From Pseudarthrobacter sp. SSS035 (GTDB lineage: Bacteria; Actinomycetota; Actinomycetes; Actinomycetales; Micrococcaceae): 64,000 nt of DNA. The stretch's first letter is position 1; every line of letters begins with the position of its first letter. The notes beneath the pieces were generated by a model, which saw only the letters and a program-made list of their open reading frames with translations, did not search any database and was not told the DNA's origin. The stretch covers positions 4,650,001-4,714,000 of the forward strand of contig NZ_CP096882.1 of NCBI RefSeq assembly GCF_023273875.1. The letters are read 5' to 3'. Position numbers and translations under genes: made by a program. Positions 18,060 to 26,179 of the stretch are shown piece by piece.

Positions 18060-19157
18060 TCAGTCTTCCATTCCGGCAAGGGCGTCCCGGACGGTGGAGT
18101 CCAGGGCCCGGCGCAGCGTTTTGACCCGGTAGTCGCTGGAGACGGAGGTATAGAGGGCCGTGGTCGAGGCGTGTTCGTGTCCAGCCTGGTGCTGGACGAA
18201 CAGGGGGTCCATGCCGGCTTCGATCAGGTGGGTGACGTAGGAGCGGCGCAGCGAGTGGATGTCCAGGCCGGGGGAGAGGCCCAGGTCTTGGCAGTAGCGG
18301 TTGAACCTGCGGTTCAGCGCGGTCTCGGAAACCAGAGTGCCGCGTTCGGAGGGGAACAGGTCCAGCCCGTCGGTCATGTGCGGGTGGCCGCGTTCCAGCC
18401 AGTCGGCGATGATCTCCGCCGACCAGTCAAACACTGTCAGGACGCTGCGGCGTTTCGGGGGAGAGCCCCGCATGGCCTTGCCATAGCGGACCTGCAGCAC
18501 CCCGTACTTGCCAAACTCCCGCGCGTGGGGGTTCCTGGAAAAATCCACAGTCTGCAGGTGTCTGACCTCATTGCGTCGCAGCCCCCAGCAGTAGGCCACC
18601 TTGAACAGGACAGCGTCGCGGTAGGCCGGCAGCCAGCCCTTGCGGCCCAGAGTCGCGATCCGGTCCACCTCGTCATCGGCTCGGTCAAAGAAGGCCTGCA
18701 ACTCCTGCCTGGTGAACGGGCGCCGGACAGGAGCTGACTCTGTCGCCTGCGCATGGACCGCGGTGTTCCAGTCAAAACATACCTGTGCAGGGTGCGTTCC
18801 GAAGTACTGTTCACAGACCCGGTCCCAGCCATACTCAGGCGACGCCGCATAGGCGCAGAACGCCCTCAGCGCTGCCTGATAGCTCCGGATTGTGGACTGG
18901 GCGGCACGCTTCACGCTGCGCAGATCCCCGAAGAACTCGTCCACGTGGGCCGGCGTCCACTGCCACGGATACTCATTCGTGGACTCCTGGAACCGCGTCA
19001 CCACCCGTTCCCGGCCCTCGATCGTGCCAAACGACAGGTTCCTACTCAGCTGCTGGTTGCGCCAGCCCGTGAGCATCTGTGTGAACACGTGGTCCTCCGG
19101 GTGAAGGAAACGCACAGCGCCGAAGTCGAGCACCCGCCCCGCTAAATCGACCGCCAC
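18060..19157 (-). CDS. Tyrosine recombinase, left module
   Basis: A site-specific integrase of about 365 residues with a SAM-like core-binding domain (WRNQQLSRNLSFGTIEGRERVV) and the catalytic domain. All motifs are present: the first Arg in WGLRRNEV, HxxR in HSLRRSYVTHL, the late His in QAGHEHAS and the Tyr nucleophile in ALYTSVS. The GTG at 19157 was chosen because AGGAGGG precedes it; a longer frame to an ATG at 19199 would swallow the palindrome at 19174-19188. It is followed at once by the HTH gene and the broken zinc-finger gene. Confidence 0.92.
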   Translation of the reverse strand: MAVDLAGRVLDFGAVRFLHPEDHVFTQMLTGWRNQQLSRNLSFGTIEGRERVVTRFQESTNEYPWQWTPAHVDEFFGDLRSVKRAAQSTIRSYQAALRAFCAYAASPEYGWDRVCEQYFGTHPAQVCFDWNTAVHAQATESAPVRRPFTRQELQAFFDRADDEVDRIATLGRKGWLPAYRDAVLFKVAYCWGLRRNEVRHLQTVDFSRNPHAREFGKYGVLQVRYGKAMRGSPPKRRSVLTVFDWSAEIIADWLERGHPHMTDGLDLFPSERGTLVSETALNRRFNRYCQDLGLSPGLDIHSLRRSYVTHLIEAGMDPLFVQHQAGHEHASTTALYTSVSSDYRVKTLRRALDSTVRDALAGMED

Positions 19158-19173
19158 GAACCCTCCTGATACA

Positions 19174-19188
19174 TTGCATTGGATGCAA
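19174..19188. promoter_or_regulatory. Palindrome before left recombinase (probable operator)
   Basis: TTGCAT and ATGCAA flank a three-base centre TGG. The site ends 17 bases from the GTG of the left recombinase, next to its ribosome site. A second copy with centre CGG lies at 19393-19405. The position mirrors the palindrome of the right module. Confidence 0.55.
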
Positions 19189-19313
19189 GAATCAAGCAAT
19201 TAATGCAGAATCCGCGCAAATCCGCGGATCAGAGGGCCATTCCAGCTTGATGCCCTCCAGCTTTTGAGGGCTGCTTCGTGGACCTACGAGTAGCCCCGCC
19301 GACCATTCGCGTG

Positions 19314-19329
19314 GTGTTTCCGCAGGTCA
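19314..19329 (+). repeat. 16-base direct repeat, copy 1
   Basis: GTGTTTCCGCAGGTCA; it matches 15 of 16 bases of 20711-20726 in the same orientation. It may be a recombinase core site or a remnant of a target duplication. Confidence 0.4.
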
Positions 19330-19392
19330 CAGGCATATTCCTACTTCAAGTGACGCGGTACCGGGTGGCAATGGGCGGAGGAGGTGTGATCG

Positions 19393-19405
19393 TGCATCGG
19401 ATGCA
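19393..19405. promoter_or_regulatory. Second palindrome of the left module
   Basis: TGCAT and ATGCA around CGG, the same spacing as the site at 19174-19188. It lies about 240 bases upstream of the left recombinase start. Confidence 0.45.
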
Positions 19406-19654
19406 ATAATCACTGTTCTACTTTACGTAACGTCAACTATCGGCCGTCGTCGCCTGTCGGGGGTTGCCCATCTGGGCGGCGACGTATGGCTCTGGCATTG
19501 GGGTGACGCGGGGAATGCGCCGGCGTGATCCGCATTATAGCGCGGCCCTGACGTCCTCCGGTCCTTTGGCATGGGAACAACGGCGCATTGGTGTACGTTG
19601 CAGTCTCGTTAGAAAGAACATCGTAGAAAACTTCAGAAATGAGAATCACTTAAA

Positions 19655-19957
19655 GTGGCAACCGATTACGACGAAGTCCGTTCCGACGTCAAGGAATCGC
19701 AGGACCGTTCCCTGGAGGCATTGCAGTCCGCGAACGCCCCGGATGCCCGCAGCGTCGTCACTGAACTGGACGAAGCGGATGCACTCGATGAGGGCCTGAC
19801 ACCCGGGGGAGAGATCGTCGCCGAGGAGCTCATCGTTCAGGTCATTCCCCAGGCCGCGGACGAGTTCACCTGCTATTCCTGTTTCCTCGTCCGGCACCGG
19901 TCCCAACTCGCACGCGAAAGCAACGGCCACTCCTACTGCATCGAGTGCGAGGGCTAG
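19655..19957 (+). CDS. DUF4193 family zinc-ribbon protein
   Basis: A 100-residue acidic actinobacterial protein: MATDYDEVRSD at the start, the Glu/Asp-rich middle, then ELIVQVIPQAADEFTCYSCFLVRHRSQLA and a final CIEC. The two Cys pairs (CYSC and CIEC) form a small zinc ribbon. The family is widespread in Actinobacteria and usually chromosomal, with unknown function. The GTG start was taken because it gives the canonical N-terminus. It lies between the two recombinase modules, so it may be cargo or the ancestral neighbour that was interrupted. Confidence 0.9.
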   Translation: MATDYDEVRSDVKESQDRSLEALQSANAPDARSVVTELDEADALDEGLTPGGEIVAEELIVQVIPQAADEFTCYSCFLVRHRSQLARESNGHSYCIECEG

Positions 19958-20035
19958 GAGAGATTCCTTCGCCAGGACGCAGCATTCGACAGCAGCCCAA
20001 TTGGCGTGAGAGATTCTCCATTTTCGGCATGTGAA

Positions 20036-20058
20036 AGATCCCCGGAAATGCGGGGGAT
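20036..20058 (+). terminator. Possible hairpin after the DUF4193 gene
   Basis: GATCCCCG and CGGGGGAT lie around a short GAAATG loop with one extra G on the right arm, about 80 bases after the stop. No T-run follows. Confidence 0.4.
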
Positions 20059-20142
20059 GAGCCCGCCTGAGCGGCCGTTTCGGCGGCGCAAGCGGTGTTT
20101 CGTCGGTAACCTTTTCCCAGGCGTCGGGGATTGCTGCTGGGG

Positions 20143-20472
20143 TCAGGCCGCCTGGGCAGTCATTACTCCAAGAGGCGCAGCATCGTCTGGGGTGAGGATG
20201 CTCAGCGTGTAGTCGGACTGGAGCGGATCGACATCGGCAGGCAGATGGTGGGACCGCGAGCAGGTCCGGAGTTCTTCCAACGCGTCGGGCTCGATCCGGG
20301 CCCGGGTCATATCGAGCTCCAGGGTCATGCCCGCGGTGAGCGAGTTGGCGCGCTTCATGACGCCATACAGGCCGTGGACGCTTTTGGAGGTCACATGGCC
20401 CTGCGCTGAAACCTGGGCCTTGGCGCAGTCGAGGTCAACCCGGACCAGCACGCGAAGCTTGTCTGTCGTCAC
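20143..20472 (-). CDS. Hypothetical protein, possibly STAS-like (109 aa)
   Basis: A GTG-started protein with GGAG about nine bases ahead. The first 60 residues alternate strands and helices (LRVLVRVDLDCAKAQVSAQGHV, then a helix, then LTLELDMTRA) in a pattern that fits an anti-sigma-antagonist (STAS) fold, but the phosphorylatable Ser context is not clear. It points away from the right recombinase and shares the spacer with the DUF4193 gene. The function is unknown; the fold assignment is tentative. Confidence 0.6.
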   Translation of the reverse strand: MTTDKLRVLVRVDLDCAKAQVSAQGHVTSKSVHGLYGVMKRANSLTAGMTLELDMTRARIEPDALEELRTCSRSHHLPADVDPLQSDYTLSILTPDDAAPLGVMTAQAA

Positions 20473-20710
20473 GAAAATTTCTCCGCTCTAAGTCGGGTGC
20501 CACAACGCTGTGGCGCCCCGGACAACCATAGACCAAATGTGATCCAGGCAATACTCCTGCCGTGTTAGGTTTTGCTGCGCCCGGACGTGGGGCGCCGCCC
20601 AGAGTGACAAAAAGTTGCCTCAAGCAACCAGCTTTACATAAGGTGGGTTATCGGCGTTAAAGTAGGACGAGTTCAAACAGATGAGAGAACCCGTCCACGT
20701 GCGCTTTGCC

Positions 20711-20726
20711 GTGTTTTCGCAGGTCA
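20711..20726 (+). repeat. 16-base direct repeat, copy 2
   Basis: GTGTTTTCGCAGGTCA; the partner of 19314-19329, with one mismatch. Confidence 0.4.
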
Positions 20727-20800
20727 GGCCTAGCTTTGGGATGGCACATGCGAAACGAGGGTTGCTGCGGCTCGCGCGTAGTCATGCGGATTAGCGGCGT

Positions 20801-20823
20801 AATCTCTCATTAGATGAGAGATT
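20801..20823. promoter_or_regulatory. Palindrome before right recombinase (probable operator)
   Basis: Arms AATCTCTCAT and ATGAGAGATT pair perfectly around TAG, 19 bases ahead of the GTG of the right recombinase. A related GAGAGATTCTC sequence recurs at about 20008-20018. It has the same three-base-centre design as the left module's sites but a different arm sequence, as expected for two diverged HTH proteins. Confidence 0.6.
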
Positions 20824-20842
20824 CTCGCGTAGAGTTTGGTTC

Positions 20843-21976
20843 GTGAATATTGAAGCCGGACGAATTCCGGCCTTTCTGACCAACGCGAATGTCGGGTTGC
20901 TGCGTGCTGAAGATCGCGTCTTTGAGGCGATGTTGGATGGCTGGCGTGCCCAGATGCTGGCCCGTGGCCTCTCGACGTCGTACATCAAGAGCTCATGCGG
21001 GACGGTTCAGCGCTTTCAGGAGCACGCGAACGAATATCCGTGGACCTGGTCGGCGCATCACGTGGATGAGTTCCTGGCCGACCGTCGCAGCTCCGACAAA
21101 GGTCTGGCGCTGTCGACGCTGCGTGCCAATTCCGGTGCCATCAGGGCCTTTTGCTCCTACCTGACTGACGGCCGCTACGGGTGGGCAGCCTTCTGCGAAC
21201 GGGTGTTTGCGGACATCCCGGTGCAGGTCGTGTTCGAGTGGAATTCACCTCGCCACACCACCGACGATGCCATGCCAGCACGCCGCCGGGCGTTCACCAA
21301 GGCCGAACTCCAGACGTTCTTCGATGCCGCCGACGACCTGGTCGACACCGAATTCGCCAAGAGTTCAAAGCGCTGGCTTCCTGCGCTGCGAGACTCGACG
21401 GCTTTCAAGATCGCCTATGCCTACGGGCTGCGGCGGCGCGAGCTGGCGATGCTCGAGTATGTCGATTTCGGGCCCAACCCTCACGTTGAGGCTTTCGGCC
21501 GGTTCGGAGCACTCCAGGTGCGCTGGGCCAAGGGAACCAAGGGCTCAGGGCCCCGCCGCCGGACAGTACTGACGGTCCCCGAGTTCGACTGGGTGGTAGG
21601 GCTCCTGGAGTACTGGCTCTCCCCTGACGGCCGCAAACGTTTCCCAACCGCCGACCGGTCCGCCAGCCTGTGGCCCTCTGAACGCTCCGGCTCCACGGTT
21701 TACCGCAACTTCGACCGCTCCTTTCAACGCGTGAGGAAAAACGCCGGGCTCCCGGAGGAACTGACCCTGCACACGCTGCGGCACTCATACGTAACGCATC
21801 TGATCGAGGCCGGCTACGACCCTCTGTTCATCCAGCAACAGGTCGGGCACAGCTACTCCTCCACTACAGCCCTCTATACTTCCGTGTCGGCGGACTTCAA
21901 ACAGAAGACCATCCAAAAAATGATCGCCCAGCGGCTACGCAACGGCGGCACTGACGAGGGGAACGGCCATGGCTGA
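20843..21976 (+). CDS. Tyrosine recombinase, right module
   Basis: A 377-residue integrase clearly paralogous to the left-module recombinase (shared EYPWxW, VDEF, RAFC and THLIEAG stretches). The core-binding domain lies in the first 150 residues and the catalytic domain after it: Arg in YGLRRREL, HxxR in HTLRHSYVTHL, His in QVGHSYSS and Tyr in ALYTSVS, so it should be active. The GTG start follows a palindrome and only a weak ribosome site. It overlaps the HTH gene by 8 bases. Confidence 0.93.
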   Translation: MNIEAGRIPAFLTNANVGLLRAEDRVFEAMLDGWRAQMLARGLSTSYIKSSCGTVQRFQEHANEYPWTWSAHHVDEFLADRRSSDKGLALSTLRANSGAIRAFCSYLTDGRYGWAAFCERVFADIPVQVVFEWNSPRHTTDDAMPARRRAFTKAELQTFFDAADDLVDTEFAKSSKRWLPALRDSTAFKIAYAYGLRRRELAMLEYVDFGPNPHVEAFGRFGALQVRWAKGTKGSGPRRRTVLTVPEFDWVVGLLEYWLSPDGRKRFPTADRSASLWPSERSGSTVYRNFDRSFQRVRKNAGLPEELTLHTLRHSYVTHLIEAGYDPLFIQQQVGHSYSSTTALYTSVSADFKQKTIQKMIAQRLRNGGTDEGNGHG

Positions 21977-22322
21977 ACAGCGACGGATCGGCTACCGCTG
22001 GAACCTTCGGCAACTGATGGCCCAACGTAACCTCTGGAAAACCACCGAGCTCCTCCCCCTACTAAAGACCCGGGGCATCAACCTCTCCAACGCCCAGGTC
22101 CACCGGCTCGTCACCGGAACACCCGAACGCATCCCTGCCCAGACCTTCGCGGCCCTCTGCGACATCCTGGAATGCACACCCAACGACCTGTTCGAACCCT
22201 ACGTCCAGATGCGCGCCGCCAAGACTGCCAATGCACCGAAGAGGCCGGAAGACCTGGGGATCCAGCCCGGTGCGCCGATCGCACGCCGGATCCGCCTCAT
22301 GCCACCGAAAGAAGATGCCTAG
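21969..22322 (+). CDS. Small XRE/Cro-type HTH protein, right module
   Basis: A 117-residue paralogue of the left HTH protein: YRWNLRQLMAQRNL, then LSNAQVHRLVTGTPERIPAQTFAALCDIL (about residues 36-66) as the helix-turn-helix, and a basic tail. It overlaps the recombinase gene upstream by 8 bases and the zinc-finger gene downstream by 8, so the three products are made in fixed ratio. The likely target is the palindrome at 20801-20823. Confidence 0.9.
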   Translation: MAEQRRIGYRWNLRQLMAQRNLWKTTELLPLLKTRGINLSNAQVHRLVTGTPERIPAQTFAALCDILECTPNDLFEPYVQMRAAKTANAPKRPEDLGIQPGAPIARRIRLMPPKEDA

Positions 22323-23784
22323 ACCACGAAAAGCCAGTGACCCCGCAACATGGCCCGAACCATGCGGGCGCTGCGCCGAACACCATCAAATCGCGGTCCG
22401 CTGGCCCGACGGCGGAATCTGCGGCTACTGCTACCAGCAGGCCAAAAGAACGCGCGGCACTTGTGCCTGCGGCCACGAGGGCGTCCTGCCTGGCCGCGTC
22501 GACACCATGCCGGCATGCCGAAAGTGCTCCGGCGTCAGTCTCAACGTCGACTGCATCGGGTGCGGCAACGAAGACGAGCTCCACTCCGGCAACCGGTGCT
22601 GGGCATGCATTCTCTCGGCCACTGTCGACCGGCTCCTCAGCCCACCAGACAACCAAGCGCCGCCCTCCCCCGCTCTCCAGGCAGTCGCCACGGCCCTGAA
22701 ATCCATGAAACGCGCCAACAGCGGCCTGACCTGGATCCAGCAACCGCACGTCACCGCGTTCCTCCAACAACTGGCGGCCGCGCCTGTGATCACACACGCC
22801 CGCCTCGACGAACTACCGGCATCCCGCACCCGCGAATACGTCCGCGGCCTCCTCGTCGAACACAATGCTTTGCCACGCCGCGATGAACTCAGCGCGAGGT
22901 TTAGCGATTGGGCCGAGCAGGCACTCGAGCGGATCACCAGCCAGAACCATCGCGACATCACCCGGCGTTACATCCGCTGGCATCACCAGCGCCGCATGAA
23001 CCAGATGGACGAAGTCACTCAAGGCACGTTCCTCCGGGCCAAACAATCGGTCACCGTCGCCATCGACCTGCTGAACTGGCTCACCGAGCACGACACTGAA
23101 CTTGCGGAAGTGAACCAAGCGCACTTGGACCGGTGGCAGGCTGAAGGCCCAACGACGCGAGGCATCGCCTCACGCTTCCTCGACTGGGCAATCAGGACCA
23201 GCCTCATCGACCCCTCTTTGAAGCTGCAGCCTCACCGTCGCGGCACCAGCCCCCGGCTGGACGCCGCCAGGCAAACAGAAATCATGCACAGCCTGGGCCA
23301 CACGACCGACATGAACCTCCGGGATCGCGCAGCAGCCATCCTCGTCATGGTCTTCGGCCAGCAGGTCTCCGACATCGTCCAACTGACGTGGGACAACGTC
23401 ACGGTGACAGAGGAACTCGTTACCATCACCTTCGGAACCGTCGAGATCGCTCTCACATCGCCGCTCGATGAGCCCTGGCGCGAACTGGCGGCCACCCCGA
23501 CCCATGATCAAACAGCAGCGCACCCCAACAGCAACTGGGTGTTCCGCGGCGGCGCCCCCGGCCGGCACCTTCGGGCCTCGACCCTCACCCAGCGACTCAG
23601 CACCCTTTTCAGCAGCCGGGCGGCCAGGCTCGGAACACTGCACGAACTCACCAAACTCGCCCCGGTAGCCATCATCGCGGAAGCCCTTGGCTACGCCCCG
23701 GCCACGATTGATCGCCATGCGCTGGCATCGTCGGCAAACTACATGGAATACATGTCGGCCCTATCATCGCAAGCGACAAGCTAG
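22315..23784 (+). CDS. Zinc-finger protein with degenerate tyrosine recombinase fold, right module
   Basis: This 489-residue intact copy starts at the ATG at 22315, which overlaps the HTH stop. Six Cys pairs stand at residues 17/20, 36/39, 50/52, 68/71, 80/83 and 95/98, enough for three zinc ribbons. A helical core-binding-like region follows (about 200-300), then a recombinase-like domain in which the catalytic residues are replaced: FGQQVSDIVQL where GLRxxEL is expected, LHELTKLAP where HxxRH is expected, and LGYAPATI for the late GH. It is therefore probably a non-catalytic partner that reads DNA ends, comparable in role to an accessory Tn554-type recombinase. The fold claim is by motif position only. 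Confidence 0.85.
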   Translation: MPRPRKASDPATWPEPCGRCAEHHQIAVRWPDGGICGYCYQQAKRTRGTCACGHEGVLPGRVDTMPACRKCSGVSLNVDCIGCGNEDELHSGNRCWACILSATVDRLLSPPDNQAPPSPALQAVATALKSMKRANSGLTWIQQPHVTAFLQQLAAAPVITHARLDELPASRTREYVRGLLVEHNALPRRDELSARFSDWAEQALERITSQNHRDITRRYIRWHHQRRMNQMDEVTQGTFLRAKQSVTVAIDLLNWLTEHDTELAEVNQAHLDRWQAEGPTTRGIASRFLDWAIRTSLIDPSLKLQPHRRGTSPRLDAARQTEIMHSLGHTTDMNLRDRAAAILVMVFGQQVSDIVQLTWDNVTVTEELVTITFGTVEIALTSPLDEPWRELAATPTHDQTAAHPNSNWVFRGGAPGRHLRASTLTQRLSTLFSSRAARLGTLHELTKLAPVAIIAEALGYAPATIDRHALASSANYMEYMSALSSQATS

Positions 23785-23926
23785 CCCGCCCGACAAGCAA
23801 GCCAGACCCGAGAATTCCACCCAGCATTTTGTCTAAGCGACTGATCCTCGTTATGGACAGTCAACAAGTGATAACGCACAGTTGGATAATCATCGGCCTG
23901 CGGACATGCCTACTTGGGGGATAACT

Positions 23927-24574
23927 ATGAGTCAAAGGGATTCGGAAGCCGAGGCTGGATGGGCGAAAGCCGAGAAAATAGCCACAGGCATTACCGACCA
24001 CGGAATTGCGAGAGCATTGAGGACTTACTACCTGGTCTTCGTCCCCATAGGAGCCTTGCTCCTGATTGGCCTGGGTTTCATCGTTTCTGCACTTGCACTT
24101 CAAATCGGCTTCGACGATTGGATTGGACCTCTTGGTGTTGGCGTTTCCGCCGCGTCACTGGGAGCTTTCATAGGTGGGTTCGTCTATGCCAGGAAAAGAG
24201 TAAACCCGCTGGTGCAGCCCCAGCGACAAGGAGCAGCGATTTGGTTGGAAAAGCCTGAACGCAAGAACGTTAATGATCAGATATTCGGGAAAGTTCCTCC
24301 CAGGTCTGAGCATCTACCCGCCGTTCGAGGAATCGCTGCACAGACCAGACAGGCTCTTGCCCTGCAGCTTCTGCTGGCACCTGGATACATACTCATGTGC
24401 GCAGCGCAGTTGCTGCTCAACGTCCGCCAAGGCTTCGAGGGTATTTCCTGGATCTGGCCCGTCCTGACGGCACTCTTCGCGGGGGTCTTCACTTTTTCCA
24501 TCTGGCAGTTCAAAAGATCCGAGCACTTCCTGAGCATCACCTCAGCGCAAGACCCGCCGAAGAGCCCAAGCTAA
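23927..24574 (+). CDS. Membrane protein of unknown function (215 aa)
   Basis: The ATG at 23927 has GGGGGAT ahead. The protein has a charged cytoplasmic start, two hydrophobic segments (about residues 34-58 and 63-84) ending in YARKRV, a soluble middle with KVPPRSEHLPAVRG, then two more segments (about 142-160 and 167-188) and a Pro/Ser tail. It matches no recognised family. It follows the right recombinase module by 142 bases and could be cargo. Confidence 0.65.
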   Translation: MSQRDSEAEAGWAKAEKIATGITDHGIARALRTYYLVFVPIGALLLIGLGFIVSALALQIGFDDWIGPLGVGVSAASLGAFIGGFVYARKRVNPLVQPQRQGAAIWLEKPERKNVNDQIFGKVPPRSEHLPAVRGIAAQTRQALALQLLLAPGYILMCAAQLLLNVRQGFEGISWIWPVLTALFAGVFTFSIWQFKRSEHFLSITSAQDPPKSPS

Positions 24575-24927
24575 CTCCCGGAAAAACCTCAAGCGTTCAA
24601 CTCGTCCCACAACAACACGTCTCGCTGCCAGTCAATTCCGGGCAGGGGAGAGGCGTTAAGGTCCGGCTAATTCGACGTCTCGGTTCGCTGGATACGGCTC
24701 GACTTGGAGGTCGCAAGCCCGTTTCAATAGGCCGCCGGACAGCACAGATCTCATCACACACCATCAACGATGAACAGGTCCACGGCGAGAAATCCGATTA
24801 AAACGCCGACGGGACAGAAATTAAACGCGACTGTAGTACTAGGTGACGCACGACCGTGGTCATCACGCCAAAGCTGCATTTTCGCCGAGATACGTTGTCG
24901 GCTTTTGGAATCAGGTGTTGCCGGATT
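24575..24927. other. Gap of about 350 bases
   Basis: No gene, RNA or clear hairpin was found here. Confidence 0.4.
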
Positions 24928-25299
24928 CTAGAGCTCGCTACCACAGACTTGACGCGCATCCGGTCGCCAGACCGTGTGCAGAGCAATGTCGAGCAGCTTC
25001 CGCTCGCCTAAATCTGTGACGACCCAGACAAACCCTTGTTGCGGGAAAATGGCGTCAACCGACGCGCGCCGAACTTCACCGGTTTCGTGACCAATCACAA
25101 CCACTCGGTGCCCCGGCGCAAGTAACAGGAAGGATTCGACTTCACAAGTTGTGAGGGAGTCTTTCGGCCCGTTTCGTCCCGCTGCGAGGTTTGCAGCCGC
25201 CTTCCGCAGCGAGCAGGTAGCTTGGCCGGCCGTGGGGCATGCGCCCAGCATCAAGCTGACGGCCGTCTCGCCGAAGATACCGCCGTTATCTTGGTTCAT
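24928..25299 (-). CDS. Hypothetical protein (123 aa)
   Basis: A minus-strand frame whose second half looks like folded protein: LLLAPGHRVVVIGHETGEVRRA, then FVWVVTDLGERKLLDIALHTVWRPD. The family is not recognised. An upstream in-frame ATG (25347) would add 16 residues and overlap the small pseudogene that precedes it. No strong ribosome site supports either start. Confidence 0.35.
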   Translation of the reverse strand: MNQDNGGIFGETAVSLMLGACPTAGQATCSLRKAAANLAAGRNGPKDSLTTCEVESFLLLAPGHRVVVIGHETGEVRRASVDAIFPQQGFVWVVTDLGERKLLDIALHTVWRPDARQVCGSEL

Positions 25300-25518
25300 C
25301 GGAGGTGTCACCCCAGCTTTCCCGCGTCCTGTCCGGTGGCAGCTCACAGTTCAGCCGAGCCTCGTAGCGGCCTGGGGCCGCCGTGTTACCAGGATGCCGA
25401 CACGTTCGGTCATTGCCACGGGCTTCAAGAGCTCCAGCGCCCTGTCCAAGGCTGCGTCTAATTCCATTCGTGTTTGAACGGCTACGATGAGACGATCGGG
25501 CGCTGCTTGAATGGTCAT
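25286..25518 (-). pseudogene. Small GILVTR-family protein, frameshifted copy
   Basis: It starts ATG at 25518 after GAGTGAGGACTT. The first frame reads LDAALDRALELLKPVAMTERVGILVTR and then degenerates; the next frame supplies the expected continuation APGRYEARLNCELPPDRT. A one-base change at about 25390-25400 therefore broke it. It belongs to the same small family as 1118-1336 and the fragment at 26625-26792. Confidence 0.5.
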
Positions 25519-25605
25519 AAGTCCTCACTCTCTTGGCTGGCTTTCCCCGCCGTCGGTGACAACCGCTTGGCGGTCGAATTTTTTGAGGTCATAACTGCGA
25601 TTACG

Positions 25606-25875
25606 TCAATCAGTCAAAGCCAATACCGGCTGATCGTCGGCACTATTGACAGGGCTGGCGAGGTTGAATCGTTCGCCATCAGCCTGCTCCGCGCCGATTA
25701 TCTTCCAGTCCATTTGCTGGCCGTTCGCTGCGGGCATAAGTTCGCCCTCGCCAACAAAGCGCGCGGGTCCGGTCCCGCCAATGGGACTCCACCAACCGCT
25801 AGCGGGGCAGTGATGACCAGTCCGGGACCGGGACTTCCTCAGGTCTACGGGGATTACGGTGGATCTCTTCTTCAT
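25606..25875 (-). CDS. Small hypothetical protein with CPxSGWW motif (89 aa)
   Basis: It starts ATG at 25875 with GAAGGA 11 bases ahead. The middle reads HHCPASGWWSPIG, then RFVGEGELMPAANGQQMDWKI, the pattern of small Micrococcaceae proteins in which a Cys-Pro-x-Ser-Gly-Trp-Trp turn is followed by a Gly-x-x-Met/Leu-Pro strand. The function is unknown. It is divergent from nothing obvious and stands 87 bases upstream of the GILVTR pseudogene on the same strand. Confidence 0.5.
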   Translation of the reverse strand: MKKRSTVIPVDLRKSRSRTGHHCPASGWWSPIGGTGPARFVGEGELMPAANGQQMDWKIIGAEQADGERFNLASPVNSADDQPVLALTD

Positions 25876-26179
25876 GTGAGTTCGCTTCCTTCTTGAGCTA
25901 TTTCGGGCGGCCGGCCGCAAGGGACTAATCAGCTCGGACTCGACCCTGATTTCATATCCGAGAGCCTCACCGAACAGTTCCCGGCCGCAGACGCCCTCCG
26001 GGGCAAGCCAGATCAGTGAGTAATTCGGCCCGACGTCATCAACGCGCCGGACATTTCATCTCGAAAGCTCACCTCCATGCGTAATCCCCGGAGTTGACTT
26101 CAATCTCCGAAGGCAACGCCGATATCACCCTTGGGTGCCTTCACGTGCGGCCCCTGTCCGTCGCGAATATCCCAATTCA
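25876..26179. other. Gap of about 300 bases
   Basis: Nothing recognisable was found; only shadow frames are present. Confidence 0.4.

Larger units (their letters stand above)
19200..19654. other. Left half of the inter-module spacer
   Basis: No gene was found in about 450 bases. The stretch holds a 16-base motif GTGTTTCCGCAGGTCA (19314-19329) that recurs with one change at 20711-20726, and the second TGCAT/ATGCA palindrome (19393-19405). It must contain the promoters of the leftward recombinase operon and, nearer 19600, of the DUF4193 gene. Confidence 0.5.
20473..20842. other. Right half of the inter-module spacer
   Basis: No gene was found. It contains the second copy of the 16-base motif (20711-20726), an ATGAGAGA half site (20681-20688) and the perfect palindrome at 20801-20823 in front of the right recombinase. 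Confidence 0.5.

Noticed and set aside
19174..19405. Possible CRISPR-like repeats in the inter-module spacer
   Set aside because: Only two short palindromes with no regular spacing or unique spacers; they fit operators better. No CRISPR array or cas gene is seen anywhere.
16217..23784. Prophage interpretation of the recombinase region
   Set aside because: No capsid, terminase, tail, lysis or replication gene is present; only recombinases, HTH proteins and small unknowns.
24600..24780. Stretch with a GGTTCG motif considered as a tRNA
   Set aside because: No acceptor stem or anticodon arm could be folded around it.
25474..25896. Plus-strand frame of 140 codons across the small unknown genes
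   Set aside because: The minus strand in the same place has two start sites with ribosome binding sequences and more protein-like composition; the plus frame has no ribosome site or motif.
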